Positions 20,084 to 29,170 of a stretch of 64,000 bases of DNA are shown piece by piece. The notes under the pieces are model-generated. The model did no database searches. It was not told where the DNA came from and worked only from the letters and a program-made list of their open reading frames with translations. The position numbers were made by a program, and so were the translations under genes. Source of the stretch: Gluconacetobacter diazotrophicus PA1 5 (GTDB taxonomy: Bacteria; Pseudomonadota; Alphaproteobacteria; Acetobacterales; Acetobacteraceae); contig NC_010125.1 of the NCBI RefSeq assembly GCF_000067045.1, forward strand, positions 2,222,001 through 2,286,000, given 5' to 3'. The stretch's first letter is position 1. Each line of letters opens with the position of its first letter.

Positions 20084-20956
20084 TTGGGGAACGTCCTGCG
20101 GCAATGGGCCTGCGCCGGGCTGGTTGCCGTTGCCCTCGCCCATCCCGCCGCCGGCCGGACGATCAAGGTCTCGACCTGGAATCTCGACTGGCTGACGGCG
20201 CGGGCGGCGGGGGACCCGACGCTGCCGCCGGACGTCCATCCCCGCGCCGACGCAGACCTGCGGCGCCTCGCCGTCTATGCCGCGCGGCTGGATGCCGACA
20301 TCGTGGGTTTCCAGGAGGTCGATTCCCCTGCCCTCGCCGCCCGGCTGTTTCCCCCCGGGCGCTACCGCATCGTCATGACCGCCGACCCGGTGGTGCAGCG
20401 GACCGGTCTTGCGGTCGCAACGTCGCTGACGATCGAGCGCCACCCGGACCTGGCGGCGCTGGACGTCTATCCGCCCACCGCCCCCCATCCATTGCGATCC
20501 GGCCTGGACGTCACGATCGGCGACGGCACAGCCAACCTGCGTGTGCTGGTCGTTCACCTGAAGGCCGGGTGCCGCGACGCCGCGCCCTCCGACCGGCGCG
20601 CCGCGTGCCTTACCCTGGCGCGCCAGATGGCGGTACTGGATGACTGGGTCGCCCAGCGGCAGGACGAGGGCGTTCCCTTTCTGGTCATGGGCGACTTCAA
20701 CCGCAACCTGACGCCGGGCGACCCGTTCTTCCATCTTCTGGACCAGGACGGGCCGCTGACCCTGGCGACGGCCGGACGGGCCAGCCCGTGCTGGGGAGGC
20801 ACCTATTTCATCGACCATCTGCTGCTGGGCAACCAGGCGCGCGGGTGGCTGCGGCCGGACAGCCTGCGGGTCCTGACCTATGACGAACAGGACCCGGCCC
20901 GCGCACCGGCGCTGTCCGACCATTGTCCGGTCTCGGTCAGGCTGGAAATGCCTTAA
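20084..20956 (+). CDS. Exported endonuclease/exonuclease/phosphatase-family protein
   Basis: 290 residues starting at a TTG five bases after the carbonic anhydrase stop. A signal peptide (CAGLVAVALAHPAAG) is followed by the DNase I-like fold: VSTWNLDW, DIVGFQEVDS, VLVVHLKAGC, FLVMGDFNRN, YFIDHLLL and LSDHCPVSV provide the metal and catalytic residues. Substrate could be nucleic acid, phosphoinositide-like or another phosphodiester. Location is presumably periplasmic. The TTG start lacks a clear ribosome site, so expression may depend on coupling to the upstream gene. Confidence 0.75.
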   Translation: MGNVLRQWACAGLVAVALAHPAAGRTIKVSTWNLDWLTARAAGDPTLPPDVHPRADADLRRLAVYAARLDADIVGFQEVDSPALAARLFPPGRYRIVMTADPVVQRTGLAVATSLTIERHPDLAALDVYPPTAPHPLRSGLDVTIGDGTANLRVLVVHLKAGCRDAAPSDRRAACLTLARQMAVLDDWVAQRQDEGVPFLVMGDFNRNLTPGDPFFHLLDQDGPLTLATAGRASPCWGGTYFIDHLLLGNQARGWLRPDSLRVLTYDEQDPARAPALSDHCPVSVRLEMP

Positions 20957-21005
20957 AGTCCGCCTCTGGACATGCGCGTGTATGATTCGGAAAGGATATC
21001 ATGGG

Positions 21006-21968
21006 ATGGAACAGCGTCATCTCGGCCGGTCCGGCCTTCGCGTCTCGGCGGTGGGACTGGGGTGCAACAATCTCGGCGGCCGGATCGGGCTGGAAGAATC
21101 GCGCATGGTGGTGCACCAGGCGCTGGACAGCGGCATCACCCTGTTCGACGTCGCCGATGTCTATGGCCGGCGCGAATCCCATTGCGGCGCGTCCGAGGAA
21201 GTGTTGGGCGCGATCCTGGGCTCGCGTCGCGAGGACATCGTCCTGGCGACCAAGTTCGGCATGCCCATGGCCGCCGACGGCAGCATGCAGGGGGCATCCC
21301 GCCGCTATATCCGCCAGGCGGTCGAGGCCAGCCTGACGCGCCTGCGCACCGACCGCATCGACCTCTACCAGGTCCATGTCCCCGACCCGGACACCCCGAT
21401 CGACGAGACGCTGCGCGCGCTGGACGACCTGATCCGTGACGGCAAGGTCCTGTATGCCGGCTGTTCCAACTTTCCCGCATGGCAAGTCGCGGACGCCCAT
21501 CACGTCGCGCGCGCGGGCGGGTTTTCGGGCTTCATTTCCTGCCAGGACGAACTGTCGCTGCTGGCGCGGGACGCGCTACGCGAACTGGTGCCGGCCATGC
21601 GCCGGTACGGCCTGGGATTGCTGCCCTACTTCCCGCTGGCCAGCGGCGTACTGACGGGCAAATACCATCGCGACATTCCGCCGCCCCCCGGCAGCCGGCT
21701 GAGCGAATGGACCCACCTGCGCGATCGCTACCTGACCGACACCAACTGGACGATCCTGGACGGGCTGGGTTCGGTGGCCAGGGCGCATGGACGCACGCTG
21801 ACGGAACTGGCCTTCGGCTGGCTGCTGTCGCATGACGTGGTGGGGTCGGTCATCGCCGGCGCCACCCGCCCGAATCAGGTGATTGAAAACGTCGCCGCCG
21901 CGACCCGCCCCCTGACGCCGGAGGAATGCGACGCGATCACCGCCATCCTGCCCGACCATGCGCGATGA
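21006..21968 (+). CDS. Aldo/keto reductase
   Basis: 320 residues, NADPH-dependent (alpha/beta)8-barrel. MEQRHLGRSGLRVSAVGLG opens it. The catalytic tetrad residues are in LFDVADVYG (Asp, Tyr), LATKFGMP (Lys) and YQVHVPDPD (His); VIAGATRPNQVIENV is the cofactor-binding end. It resembles the YajO/Tas-like group; the natural carbonyl substrate is unknown. The start at 21006 fits the family N-terminus, with AAAGGA 9-12 bp upstream; an in-frame ATG at 20982 would add eight residues. The next gene begins inside its last codons. Confidence 0.85.
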   Translation: MEQRHLGRSGLRVSAVGLGCNNLGGRIGLEESRMVVHQALDSGITLFDVADVYGRRESHCGASEEVLGAILGSRREDIVLATKFGMPMAADGSMQGASRRYIRQAVEASLTRLRTDRIDLYQVHVPDPDTPIDETLRALDDLIRDGKVLYAGCSNFPAWQVADAHHVARAGGFSGFISCQDELSLLARDALRELVPAMRRYGLGLLPYFPLASGVLTGKYHRDIPPPPGSRLSEWTHLRDRYLTDTNWTILDGLGSVARAHGRTLTELAFGWLLSHDVVGSVIAGATRPNQVIENVAAATRPLTPEECDAITAILPDHAR

Positions 21969-22692
21969 ACCGCCCGGGTTGCGCTGGCCGTCGCGCTGGC
22001 CGTCCATCGCGCTGGATTCGGGACTGACCGTACGGGTCGCGGGCCACATGCCCGACCTGCCCGCCCCCGTCGCGGCGGAGGTCGAGGCGATCTGGCGGGA
22101 AAGGCAGGCGGCCAATCCCGCCCTGTTCAACGGCCGCGTCTTCACCGCCGACCGCATCACGACGCGCGGGATCGTCGGACACTGGACCACCTATCACCGT
22201 GTGCTGGCCCAGATGACCCGGCCGACGCTCTATCCCGCCCTACGCTTGAAGCCCCTGGCGGTGACCGGAATCCTGCATACGCCCGACGGCATCGTACTGG
22301 GCCGCCGCGCGCCCCACAGCACCTATCTGGCCGGCTGGTGGCAGACACCGCCGGCCGGCAGCGTCGAATCCCGCCATGGCGAGAACAAGGTGGATCTGAC
22401 GGCGCAGATCCTGGCGGAAGCGCAGGAAGAACTGGGACTGGCACCCGACATGCTGACGGTGGCAGGGCCCGTCCGCGCCACCCGGCATCCGGCGACACGC
22501 ATCGTCGATATCGGCATCCGCCTGGACACGGCCTTGCCGTTCGACCGGGTGCTGCAGGGCTGGCACGCCGGCGGAAACGACGAATACGACCGGCTGGCGA
22601 TCGTGAAGCCGAACCAGAATCCCGAGGATGTGGTCGGTCCCCACATCCTGCCCGGCACGCGCGAATACCTGGACGTCGATCGCCGATCCTGA
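21958..22692 (+). CDS. Nudix-like hydrolase with an altered Nudix box
   Basis: 244 residues. The central domain LAVTGILHTPDGIVLGRR, then WWQTPPAGSVES, leads into QILAEAQEELGL, which aligns with the REUxEExGU half of the Nudix box but has Ala instead of the Arg. The catalytic EE pair is retained. An N-terminal part of about 95 residues (VRVAGHMPDLPAP; NPALFNGRVF) resembles plant and bacterial Nudix proteins of the NUDT22/Nudt-like type. The gene overlaps the aldo/keto reductase by 11 bp. Substrate unknown. Confidence 0.65.
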   Translation: MRDEPPGLRWPSRWPSIALDSGLTVRVAGHMPDLPAPVAAEVEAIWRERQAANPALFNGRVFTADRITTRGIVGHWTTYHRVLAQMTRPTLYPALRLKPLAVTGILHTPDGIVLGRRAPHSTYLAGWWQTPPAGSVESRHGENKVDLTAQILAEAQEELGLAPDMLTVAGPVRATRHPATRIVDIGIRLDTALPFDRVLQGWHAGGNDEYDRLAIVKPNQNPEDVVGPHILPGTREYLDVDRRS

Positions 22693-22706
22693 GTTTAGCT
22701 GGCCTT

Positions 22707-22844
22707 TTAGCCGGGCCAGACGCCGGAGACATGGGCGGCATGCCAGCCAACCGCCAGCATCGCCAGGACGAATGTGACCGCGCCCATCAACTGGACGACG
22801 TCGCGAAGCGGCGCGGGTGCGGAATGGTCCTCGATATCCGGCAT
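22707..22844 (-). CDS. Small single-span membrane protein (45 aa)
   Basis: Begins MPDIEDHSAPAPLRDVVQLM, followed by one hydrophobic segment GAVTFVLAMLAVGWHAAHV and a short end. Its ATG is preceded by AGGAGTCCCC, an ideal ribosome site, which is the main reason for calling it. It is convergent with the Nudix gene, with 14 bp between stops. No function is recognised. Confidence 0.55.
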   Translation of the reverse strand: MPDIEDHSAPAPLRDVVQLMGAVTFVLAMLAVGWHAAHVSGVWPG

Positions 22845-23052
22845 GGGGACTCCTGCATGGTTGGCCTGCCGTTCCTGCATACCCCCTATGATATGGGCGC
22901 GGGAACCCCTTATAGGACGCGCGTGACGCGATCGTGTCCCCACACCGGCTCCGGCAGGGAGAACTATTTCGTGAAATGCTTTTCACTGTTCGTTGTTTTG
23001 TCGGACCGGACATACTGTCTGCCCTTTTACATGCCGTTGCAGGAGACTGGAC

Positions 23053-23649
23053 ATGACCGTATCCCGACGTGCCTTCCAGACCTTCCTCGCCGGGTTGGGC
23101 CTGTCTCTGGCAGGGCAGGAAGTCCGGGCCGCCAGCCATGCCGGCCACGATGTCGAATCCTTCATGCTGGCGCGCAACGGCTGGGTTCCCAACAACGACC
23201 ATCTGCCTGTGCTGTATTACCGCAACGCCGCCGCCCTGCCGGCCGACGACCCGGCATCGGGGTTCGAGCGCCTGTTCACCGCCAATGGCTGGCCGCCGCA
23301 ATGGCGCTGGGGGGTCTATGATTTCCATCATTTCCACTCCACGGCGCATGAGGTGCTGGGTGTCGCCTCGGGCTCGGCCCGGCTGATGCTGGGGGGACCG
23401 GGCGGACGCATCGTCGATGTCCGGGCCGGTGACGTCGTCGTGCTGCCGGCGGGCACCGGCCATCGCAACCTGGGGTCGGACGATGATTTCCTGGTGGTCG
23501 GCGCCTATCCGCCGGACCAGCATTACGACCTGCGGCGCAGCGGGCTGTCGCCGGACGAACTGGCACGGATGGCCCATGTCCCGTTCCCGGCGAGCGACCC
23601 CGTGAGCGGCGCAGGTGGTTCCCTTCCCGCCCTTTGGCACCAGACGTGA
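23053..23649 (+). CDS. Exported cupin-domain protein
   Basis: 198 residues. The N-terminus SRRAFQTFLAGLGLSLAGQE looks like a twin-arginine signal (SRRxF). The cupin fold follows with the histidines in YDFHHFHSTAHEVLGVASG and the second motif AGDVVVLPAGTGHRNLG; the FHxxxHE pattern supplies likely metal ligands. This resembles the YjlB-like cupin family, of unknown reaction. GGAGACTGGAC precedes the ATG. It shares direction and a 7-bp gap with the next Tat-signal gene, so the two may act together in the periplasm. Confidence 0.75.
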   Translation: MTVSRRAFQTFLAGLGLSLAGQEVRAASHAGHDVESFMLARNGWVPNNDHLPVLYYRNAAALPADDPASGFERLFTANGWPPQWRWGVYDFHHFHSTAHEVLGVASGSARLMLGGPGGRIVDVRAGDVVVLPAGTGHRNLGSDDDFLVVGAYPPDQHYDLRRSGLSPDELARMAHVPFPASDPVSGAGGSLPALWHQT

Positions 23650-23656
23650 TCGAGAT

Positions 23657-24403
23657 ATGACCGAACCGACTTCCTTGCCGCCGCATGTCCTGCGCCGCCG
23701 CGCCCTTCTGGCCGGATTGTCCGCCCTGCTTCTTCCGCGCCTGTCGCGCGCGGCAACATCCCTGCCGATCGGGATCATCGGTTCCGGCCATGTGGGCAGC
23801 ACGCTCGGGGGGTTGTGGCTGCGCGCCGGGCATCCGGTAATGTTTTCCGCTCGTGACCTCTCCTCGGCCCAGTCGGTTGCGGCGGGACTGGGGGCGCTGG
23901 CGCGGGCCGGCACACCGGAACAGGCGGCCCGGTTCGGCGAAGCCGTGCTGCTGGCCGTCCCCTACGGTGCCCTGCCGGCACTGGGCGCGTCGCTGCATGG
24001 CGTCCTGGCAGGCAAGGTGGTGATCGACGCCTGCAATCCCTATTCCTGGCGCGACGGGGATGTGGCCCGCCTGGCAAGGCAGCAGGGCGCGGGTCCGACC
24101 ACGCAGTCCTTCTTTCCCGGCGCGCATGTCATCCGCGCCTTCAATTCCGAGGATATGAGCACGATCAGTGTCGAGGCCCACCGGCTGCCGCCCCTGCTGG
24201 GCATTCCCTATGCCGGGGATGATGCCGCCGCGATGGACGTGGTGCGGGGCCTGATCGTCGATGCCGGATTCGACCCGGTGCGCGCCGGCCCGCTGTCGGT
24301 CGCGCGCCTGTTCCAGCCCGGCGGCCCGGAATTCGAGGCCGACCTGACCGCGCCGGAACTGCGGGGCCGCCTGGAACAGGACCAGCATGGAGCGGGCCGG
24401 TAA
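23657..24403 (+). CDS. NAD(P)-binding Rossmann protein (F420-reductase/KARI-like) with a Tat-type signal
   Basis: 248 residues. RRRALLAGLSALLLPRLSRA at residues 13-32 resembles a Tat signal. The mature part begins with SLPIGIIGSGHVGSTLGGLW, a GxGxxG dinucleotide fold, then PVMFSARD, VLLAVPYGALPAL, KVVIDACNPYSW and VIRAFNSEDM. This is the NADP oxidoreductase, coenzyme F420-dependent (NPD) family layout. Export of a cofactor-binding oxidoreductase through Tat has the precedent of glucose-fructose oxidoreductase. The reaction is not identifiable. Confidence 0.7.
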   Translation: MTEPTSLPPHVLRRRALLAGLSALLLPRLSRAATSLPIGIIGSGHVGSTLGGLWLRAGHPVMFSARDLSSAQSVAAGLGALARAGTPEQAARFGEAVLLAVPYGALPALGASLHGVLAGKVVIDACNPYSWRDGDVARLARQQGAGPTTQSFFPGAHVIRAFNSEDMSTISVEAHRLPPLLGIPYAGDDAAAMDVVRGLIVDAGFDPVRAGPLSVARLFQPGGPEFEADLTAPELRGRLEQDQHGAGR

Positions 24404-24429
24404 ACCGGCCAAGGCGGCGGACATGAAAA

Positions 24430-24450
24430 AAGGGGGCACGAGGCCCCCTT
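24430..24450. terminator. Bidirectional terminator between the Rossmann gene and hdeD
   Basis: AAGGGGGC-ACGAG-GCCCCCTT with an A tract on the left and TTTT on the right, lying between convergent genes, so it can serve both strands. Confidence 0.85.
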
Positions 24451-24469
24451 TTCCACGCACCGGGGCAGT

Positions 24470-25021
24470 TCAGACCCCGGAGCCGGACAGCAGGTTCGCC
24501 TGCCGCAGCGCCAGGCCGAACTGGATCCAGCCCACCCCCGCCGCGATCAGTTCCACGGCGATGAAGGTTCCGATCAGCCACAGCCCGGACCAGGGCAGCG
24601 TCAGGTACAGGCAGGCCCCGACCAGAAGGCTGATCAGCCCGCCGCCCAGGATGATCCACCAGCCGTTCAGTTCACGATGCCGCGCCGCGATCAGCATGCG
24701 CGTCGTCCCCGAGATGATCAGGCAGGCCGCGATCACGAGGGTCAGGACGATGGAGCCGGTGACAGGCTCCTGCATCAGGATGAAGCCGCCGACGATATAG
24801 AGCACCCCGCCCAGCAGGGAGAGCAGGAAGCCGCCCCAGTCGCGGACCGAGAAGGCGTGGAACATCTGCACCGCCCCGGCGATGACCAGCACCAGGCCGA
24901 TGATCATGGTGCTGGCCAGCGTGACGGAAATCGCGTCGATCCATGCGACGATGCCCAGCGCGATGGATACGACCCCCAGCAGGACGAATAATCCCCAGCG
25001 CTGTGTAAACGGCGTGGCCAT
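24470..25021 (-). CDS. hdeD: HdeD-family acid-resistance membrane protein
   Basis: 183 residues with six hydrophobic helices (for example LFVLLGVVSIALGIVAWIDA, STMIIGLVLVIAGAVQMFHA, LLSLLGGVLYIVGGFILM, IIGTFIAVELIAAGVGWIQ-like end) forming three repeated two-helix DUF308 units. In E. coli, HdeD contributes to acid resistance at high cell density; the same would suit an acid-producing bacterium, though this is inferred. AAGGAGAGCCC precedes the ATG. Confidence 0.85.
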   Translation of the reverse strand: MATPFTQRWGLFVLLGVVSIALGIVAWIDAISVTLASTMIIGLVLVIAGAVQMFHAFSVRDWGGFLLSLLGGVLYIVGGFILMQEPVTGSIVLTLVIAACLIISGTTRMLIAARHRELNGWWIILGGGLISLLVGACLYLTLPWSGLWLIGTFIAVELIAAGVGWIQFGLALRQANLLSGSGV

Positions 25022-25140
25022 GGGCTCTCCTTGATTCCGTGATAGGATTTGTCCAGACTATACGGGCTTGGGCCGGGGCACACGGGCTTTTCGCACCGGA
25101 CCGCCATGCGGGACGGCGCCGCCGGGCCTGCCGGCCGTGG

Positions 25141-25170
25141 TTGACAGCGCCGTACTGTTACGCCTATAGG
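25141..25170 (+). promoter_or_regulatory. Promoter and long leader of rpsD (hdeD-rpsD intergenic)
   Basis: TTGACA, an 18-bp spacer and TATAGG form a good sigma-70-like promoter. It would give a leader of roughly 175 nt before rpsD. The 333-bp interval 25022-25354 otherwise holds several short GC-rich inverted repeats (for example CCTGTTC-ATGC-GGAACAGG near 25257-25280) and no gene. The leader could host S4 autoregulation, but no known element was recognised. Confidence 0.5.
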
Positions 25171-25354
25171 CCAGCCCCACTGCCGGGAACGTGGACGGAC
25201 CGGCCGGTGCCAGATCGGGTGATTGCTCCCCGGCGCCGGTAATGCGGAACGCGCCCGCCCTGTTCATGCGGAACAGGGCCTACCGGTGCAATACAGGGTG
25301 GCGGACTGCCTTCGGGCCGGACGGCCGCCCGTCGAGTATGAAAGATCGCGCGCG

Positions 25355-25972
25355 ATGAGCAAGCGCCTTGAGAGCAAGTACAAGATCAATCGCCGCCTGG
25401 GCGTGAACCTGTGGGGCCGTGCGAAGTCCCCGGTCAACAAGCGGGAATATGGCCCCGGCCAGCATGGCCAGCGCCGCAAGCAGAAGCCGTCGGACTTCTC
25501 GGTCCAGCTGATGGCGAAGCAGAAGCTGAAGGGCTATTACGGCAACATCAGCGAAAAGCAGTTCCGCAAGTATTATGACGAGGCCGTGCGCCGCAAGGGC
25601 GACACCTCGGAAAATCTGATCGACCTGCTGGAGCGCCGGCTGGACGCGGTGGTCTATCGCCTGAAGTTCGCGATGACGCCGTTCGCCGCCCGCCAGTTCG
25701 TCAGCCACGGCCACATCACGGTCAACGGCCGCAAGGTCAACATCCCGTCCTACATCGTGCGCGACGAGGACGTGATCGAGGTCCGCGAGAAGTCCAAGCA
25801 CCTGGCCATCGTCCTGGACGCGGCGCAGAGCGGCGAGCGTGACGTGCCGGAATACATGGAAGTCGATCACCGCCAGATGAAGGGCCGCTTCCTGCGTGCG
25901 CCGAAGCTGTCGGACGTGCCGTATCCGGTGCAGATGGAACCGAACCTGGTCATCGAGTTCTACTCGCGCTGA
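25355..25972 (+). CDS. rpsD: 30S ribosomal protein S4
   Basis: 205 residues, the standard length. [20 protein letters not shown] and [20 protein letters not shown] form the N-terminal rRNA-binding region. The S4 RNA-binding domain follows ([23 protein letters not shown], with the [15 protein letters not shown] turn). S4 nucleates assembly of the 30S body and can repress its own operon. It stands alone here, not in the alpha operon. A GTP-dependent release factor gene follows. Confidence 0.98.
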   Translation: MSKRLESKYKINRRLGVNLWGRAKSPVNKREYGPGQHGQRRKQKPSDFSVQLMAKQKLKGYYGNISEKQFRKYYDEAVRRKGDTSENLIDLLERRLDAVVYRLKFAMTPFAARQFVSHGHITVNGRKVNIPSYIVRDEDVIEVREKSKHLAIVLDAAQSGERDVPEYMEVDHRQMKGRFLRAPKLSDVPYPVQMEPNLVIEFYSR

Positions 25973-26090
25973 TCCGGCCTTTCGGACGAACGATCGCGGC
26001 GCCGGGCGCGGGGGACATCCCCCTCGCCCGGCGTCCGTGTTTTGGGACCCCGCCGGACCGCATCGCGGCCCGGCCGACATCGCAGCACGA

Positions 26091-27674
26091 ATGGATGCGC
26101 CCGTGAACGCCGAGCCCGCAACCGCCCCCACATCCGGCCTAGCCGCCACCATCGCCCGGGAAATCGCCCGGCGGCGCACCTTCGCCATCATCTCGCACCC
26201 AGACGCGGGCAAGACCACGCTGACCGAGCGCATCCTGCGCGCGGGCGGCGCGATCCAGATGGCGGGCAATGTCCGGGCCAAGGGCGAACGCCGCCGCACC
26301 CGGTCGGACTGGATGGGGATCGAGCGCGATCGCGGCATTTCGGTCGTGACCTCGGTCATGACGTTCGAATATGGCGGCTGCATCTTCAACCTGCTGGACA
26401 CGCCGGGCCACGAGGATTTTTCGGAAGATACCTATCGCACGCTGACGGCCGTCGATGCGGCGGTGATGGTGATCGACGCCGCCAAAGGGATCGAGGACCG
26501 GACCCGCAAGCTGTTCGAGATCTGCCGCCTGCGCGACATTCCGATCGTCACCTTCATCAACAAGATGGACCGCGAGGCGCAGGACCCGTTCACGCTGCTG
26601 GACGAAATCTCGTCCGCGCTGGCGCTGGATACCGCGCCGGCGACGTGGCCGGTCGGCCGTGCGGCGCAGTTCGTCGGCACGTATGACCTGCGCGCGCGCA
26701 GCCTGCATGTGTCCACGCCGCTGGAGCAGTCCGACCCGCGCATGGTGCAACTGGCCGAGGACCTGGAACTGGCCGAGGCCGCCCTGCCGGTCTTCGACCG
26801 CGACAGCTTCAATGCCGGGCACCTGACCCCGGTCTTCTTCGGCAGCGCGATGAAGGAGATCGGCGTGACCGACCTGCTGGACGCGCTGGTGGCGTTCGGC
26901 CCGCCGCCGCGCGATCAGGCGACCGAAAGCCGGACGGTGCGCGCGGACGAGACCGGACTGACCGCGCTGGTCTTCAAGATCCAGGCCAACATGGACCCGA
27001 ACCATCGCGACCGCATGGCCTTCGCGCGGATCTGCTCGGGCCGGCTGGAACGCGGGATGCGGCTGAAGCATGTGCGCATCGGCAAGCAGTTCGCGCTGCA
27101 TACGCCGCAATTCTTCTTCGCCCGCGACCGGCAGCTGGCCGAGGAAGCCTTCGCCGGCGACGTGGTGGGCATTCCCAACCACGGCACCCTGCGCATCGGC
27201 GACACGCTGACCGAGGGCGAGGACCTGCGCTTTACCGGCGTGCCGCACTTCGCCCCGGAAATCCTGCGCCGCGTCCGGCTGGACGACGCGATGAAGGCCA
27301 AGAAGCTGCGCCAGGCCCTGACGGAACTGGCCGAGGAAGGGGTGGTTCAGCTCTTCCGCCCGCAGGACGGCGCGCCGCCCATCGTCGGCGTCGTCGGCAC
27401 GCTGCAGCTCGACGTGCTGCAGGCGCGGCTGTCCGGGGAATACGGGGTGGCGATCGGCTTCGAATCCACCCCCTACAACCTGGCCCGCTGGGTGACGGGC
27501 GACCGCGCGAAGCTGGAGACGTTCGCGATGGCCAACCGCTCGGCCATGGCGGACGACCTGGACGGCGATCCGGTCTTCCTGGCCGGATCGGCCTTCATGA
27601 TGCGTCGCACGGCCGAGATGAACCTCGACCTGTCATTCCACGACATCAAGCAGATCGGCATCGAGACACGCTGA
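26091..27674 (+). CDS. prfC: Peptide chain release factor 3
   Basis: 527 residues, the normal RF3 size. GTPase motifs are G1 ISHPDAGKTT, G2 region RGISVVTSV, G3 LLDTPGHEDFSED and G4 FINKMDREAQ; the domain II/III sequence LALHTPQFFFARDR-like segment and VGVVGTLQLDVLQARL are RF3-specific. It recycles RF1/RF2 from the ribosome after termination. The ATG at 26091 gives MDAPVNAEP before the family-conserved LAATIAREIARRRTF. The last 29 bp overlap the convergent MATE gene. Confidence 0.95.
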   Translation: MDAPVNAEPATAPTSGLAATIAREIARRRTFAIISHPDAGKTTLTERILRAGGAIQMAGNVRAKGERRRTRSDWMGIERDRGISVVTSVMTFEYGGCIFNLLDTPGHEDFSEDTYRTLTAVDAAVMVIDAAKGIEDRTRKLFEICRLRDIPIVTFINKMDREAQDPFTLLDEISSALALDTAPATWPVGRAAQFVGTYDLRARSLHVSTPLEQSDPRMVQLAEDLELAEAALPVFDRDSFNAGHLTPVFFGSAMKEIGVTDLLDALVAFGPPPRDQATESRTVRADETGLTALVFKIQANMDPNHRDRMAFARICSGRLERGMRLKHVRIGKQFALHTPQFFFARDRQLAEEAFAGDVVGIPNHGTLRIGDTLTEGEDLRFTGVPHFAPEILRRVRLDDAMKAKKLRQALTELAEEGVVQLFRPQDGAPPIVGVVGTLQLDVLQARLSGEYGVAIGFESTPYNLARWVTGDRAKLETFAMANRSAMADDLDGDPVFLAGSAFMMRRTAEMNLDLSFHDIKQIGIETR

Positions 27675-29046
27675 CCGCCGCGGGCCCGCGATCGCCCAGC
27701 GTCCGCGCGGCCCGCACCCCCAGCATCAGCGCCACCGCCACCAGCGCGCACGCCACGCCGCCCCACAGGCCGACGACGCCCAGGCCGCATCGGAACGCCA
27801 GCCACGTGCCCAGCGGAAAGCCGATCCCCCAATAGCCCAGCACGGCCAGGACCATCGGCACGATCGCATCGCCGCGTCCCCGCAGCGCACCCACCAGCAC
27901 CGCCTGCGTGCCGTCCGCCACCTGGAACACGGCCGCCAGCAGCAGCGCCGCCATGGCGATATGCGTGCTCTCCGCATTGGCCGGCACCGACGGGTCCAGA
28001 TAGAAGGCCACCAGCCGCGCGCGGAACAGGTAGATCAGGCAGCCGCTGGCCACCATGCCGGCGATCGCGGTCCCGACCGCCACCCATGCCGCGTGGCGTG
28101 CCCGCGCCGGCCGCGCCGCCCCGGTCCAGTAGGCCACCCGCACGTTCGCGGCCTGTCCCAGCGCCATGATCGCCATGTAGGTGGTCGCGGTCAGGTTCAG
28201 TACGATCTGGTGCGCCGCCAGGGCATGGGGGCCCAGGGTCGCCGCCTGCAGCGCCGTGACCTGGAACAGCATGATCTCGGCCCCCGTCGCCATCATCATC
28301 GGCACCCCCAGGCGCAGCAGTACCGCCATGTCGGCGGCCCGCGGTCGCGGCGGCCACAGCAGCAGGCGCAGATGCGGCCGGGAATGCACCATCGCCAGCA
28401 GGACCAGCGCCGCGCCCCACATGGTCAGGGTGGTGGCCAGGGCCGAACCGCGCAGCCCCATTGCCGGCAGGCCGAACCATCCGTGAATCAGCCCCGCGTT
28501 CAGCACGCCGTTCACCACCGCCACGACCGGCATCACCCGCAGCAGGACACCCTGCGCGTCCAGCGCCGGCAGCACCACTTCCACCACCCCCGTGCCGATC
28601 AGCGCCGGCGGCACGCCCCACATCAGGATATGCAGGAAGGACGTGACCGGGCCGACCAGCGTCGCGGGCTGATGCATCAGCCGCAACAGGGGGCCGGCCT
28701 GCGTCAGCAGCGCCAGGAAGGGTACGCACAGCAGCAGCGCCACGACCAGCAGCATGGCGTGGATCGAGGCGATGCGCCCCTCATCCCCGCTGCCACGCGC
28801 CTGGGCGATCAGCACCCCGCCCGCCCCCAGATTGGCCTGCAGCATCACCAGCAGCGTGAAGAACAGCATGGTCGACAGGCCGCCGATGGCCAGCGCGTCG
28901 GCCCCCAGCCCGCCCAGCAGCACGCTGTCGGTGACGCCCATGGCCATCTGCGCGATCTGCGCCAGGGCGATCGGGGCCGCGATGCGCAGCAACAGGCGAA
29001 GTTCCCCCGGGGGAGAGGATGAATCGGGACAGGCTGGATCGGGCAT
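27646..29046 (-). CDS. MATE-family multidrug efflux protein
   Basis: 466 residues with twelve predicted membrane helices in two related halves, beginning at RLLLRIAAPIALAQIAQMAM and including VLLGGLGADALAIGGLSTML and, at the second half, RLGVPMMMATGAEIMLFQVT and LGPHALAAHQIVLNLTATTY. Such NorM/DinF-like transporters expel cationic drugs or metabolites using Na+ or H+ gradients. The ATG at 29046 (MPDPACPDS) is chosen because it lies shortly before the first helix. It diverges from cysS with about 124 bp between them. Confidence 0.88.
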   Translation of the reverse strand: MPDPACPDSSSPPGELRLLLRIAAPIALAQIAQMAMGVTDSVLLGGLGADALAIGGLSTMLFFTLLVMLQANLGAGGVLIAQARGSGDEGRIASIHAMLLVVALLLCVPFLALLTQAGPLLRLMHQPATLVGPVTSFLHILMWGVPPALIGTGVVEVVLPALDAQGVLLRVMPVVAVVNGVLNAGLIHGWFGLPAMGLRGSALATTLTMWGAALVLLAMVHSRPHLRLLLWPPRPRAADMAVLLRLGVPMMMATGAEIMLFQVTALQAATLGPHALAAHQIVLNLTATTYMAIMALGQAANVRVAYWTGAARPARARHAAWVAVGTAIAGMVASGCLIYLFRARLVAFYLDPSVPANAESTHIAMAALLLAAVFQVADGTQAVLVGALRGRGDAIVPMVLAVLGYWGIGFPLGTWLAFRCGLGVVGLWGGVACALVAVALMLGVRAARTLGDRGPAAVSVSRCRSA

Positions 29047-29170
29047 GCCCGCATCCAAAGCAGATCGCCCCCGCAAAGACCAGACGCGGCGGGACCATGC
29101 CCCCCTTTCGTCCCTGCCGCCGCACAAGGGTGTTGCGTCCGCCCCGCCGCTGTCGCATCTAGGCCCCATC

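Noticed and set aside
25171-25354. Possible SRP, 6S or RNase P RNA in the rpsD leader
   Set aside because: None of the conserved core motifs of these RNAs could be found; only short dyads are present.
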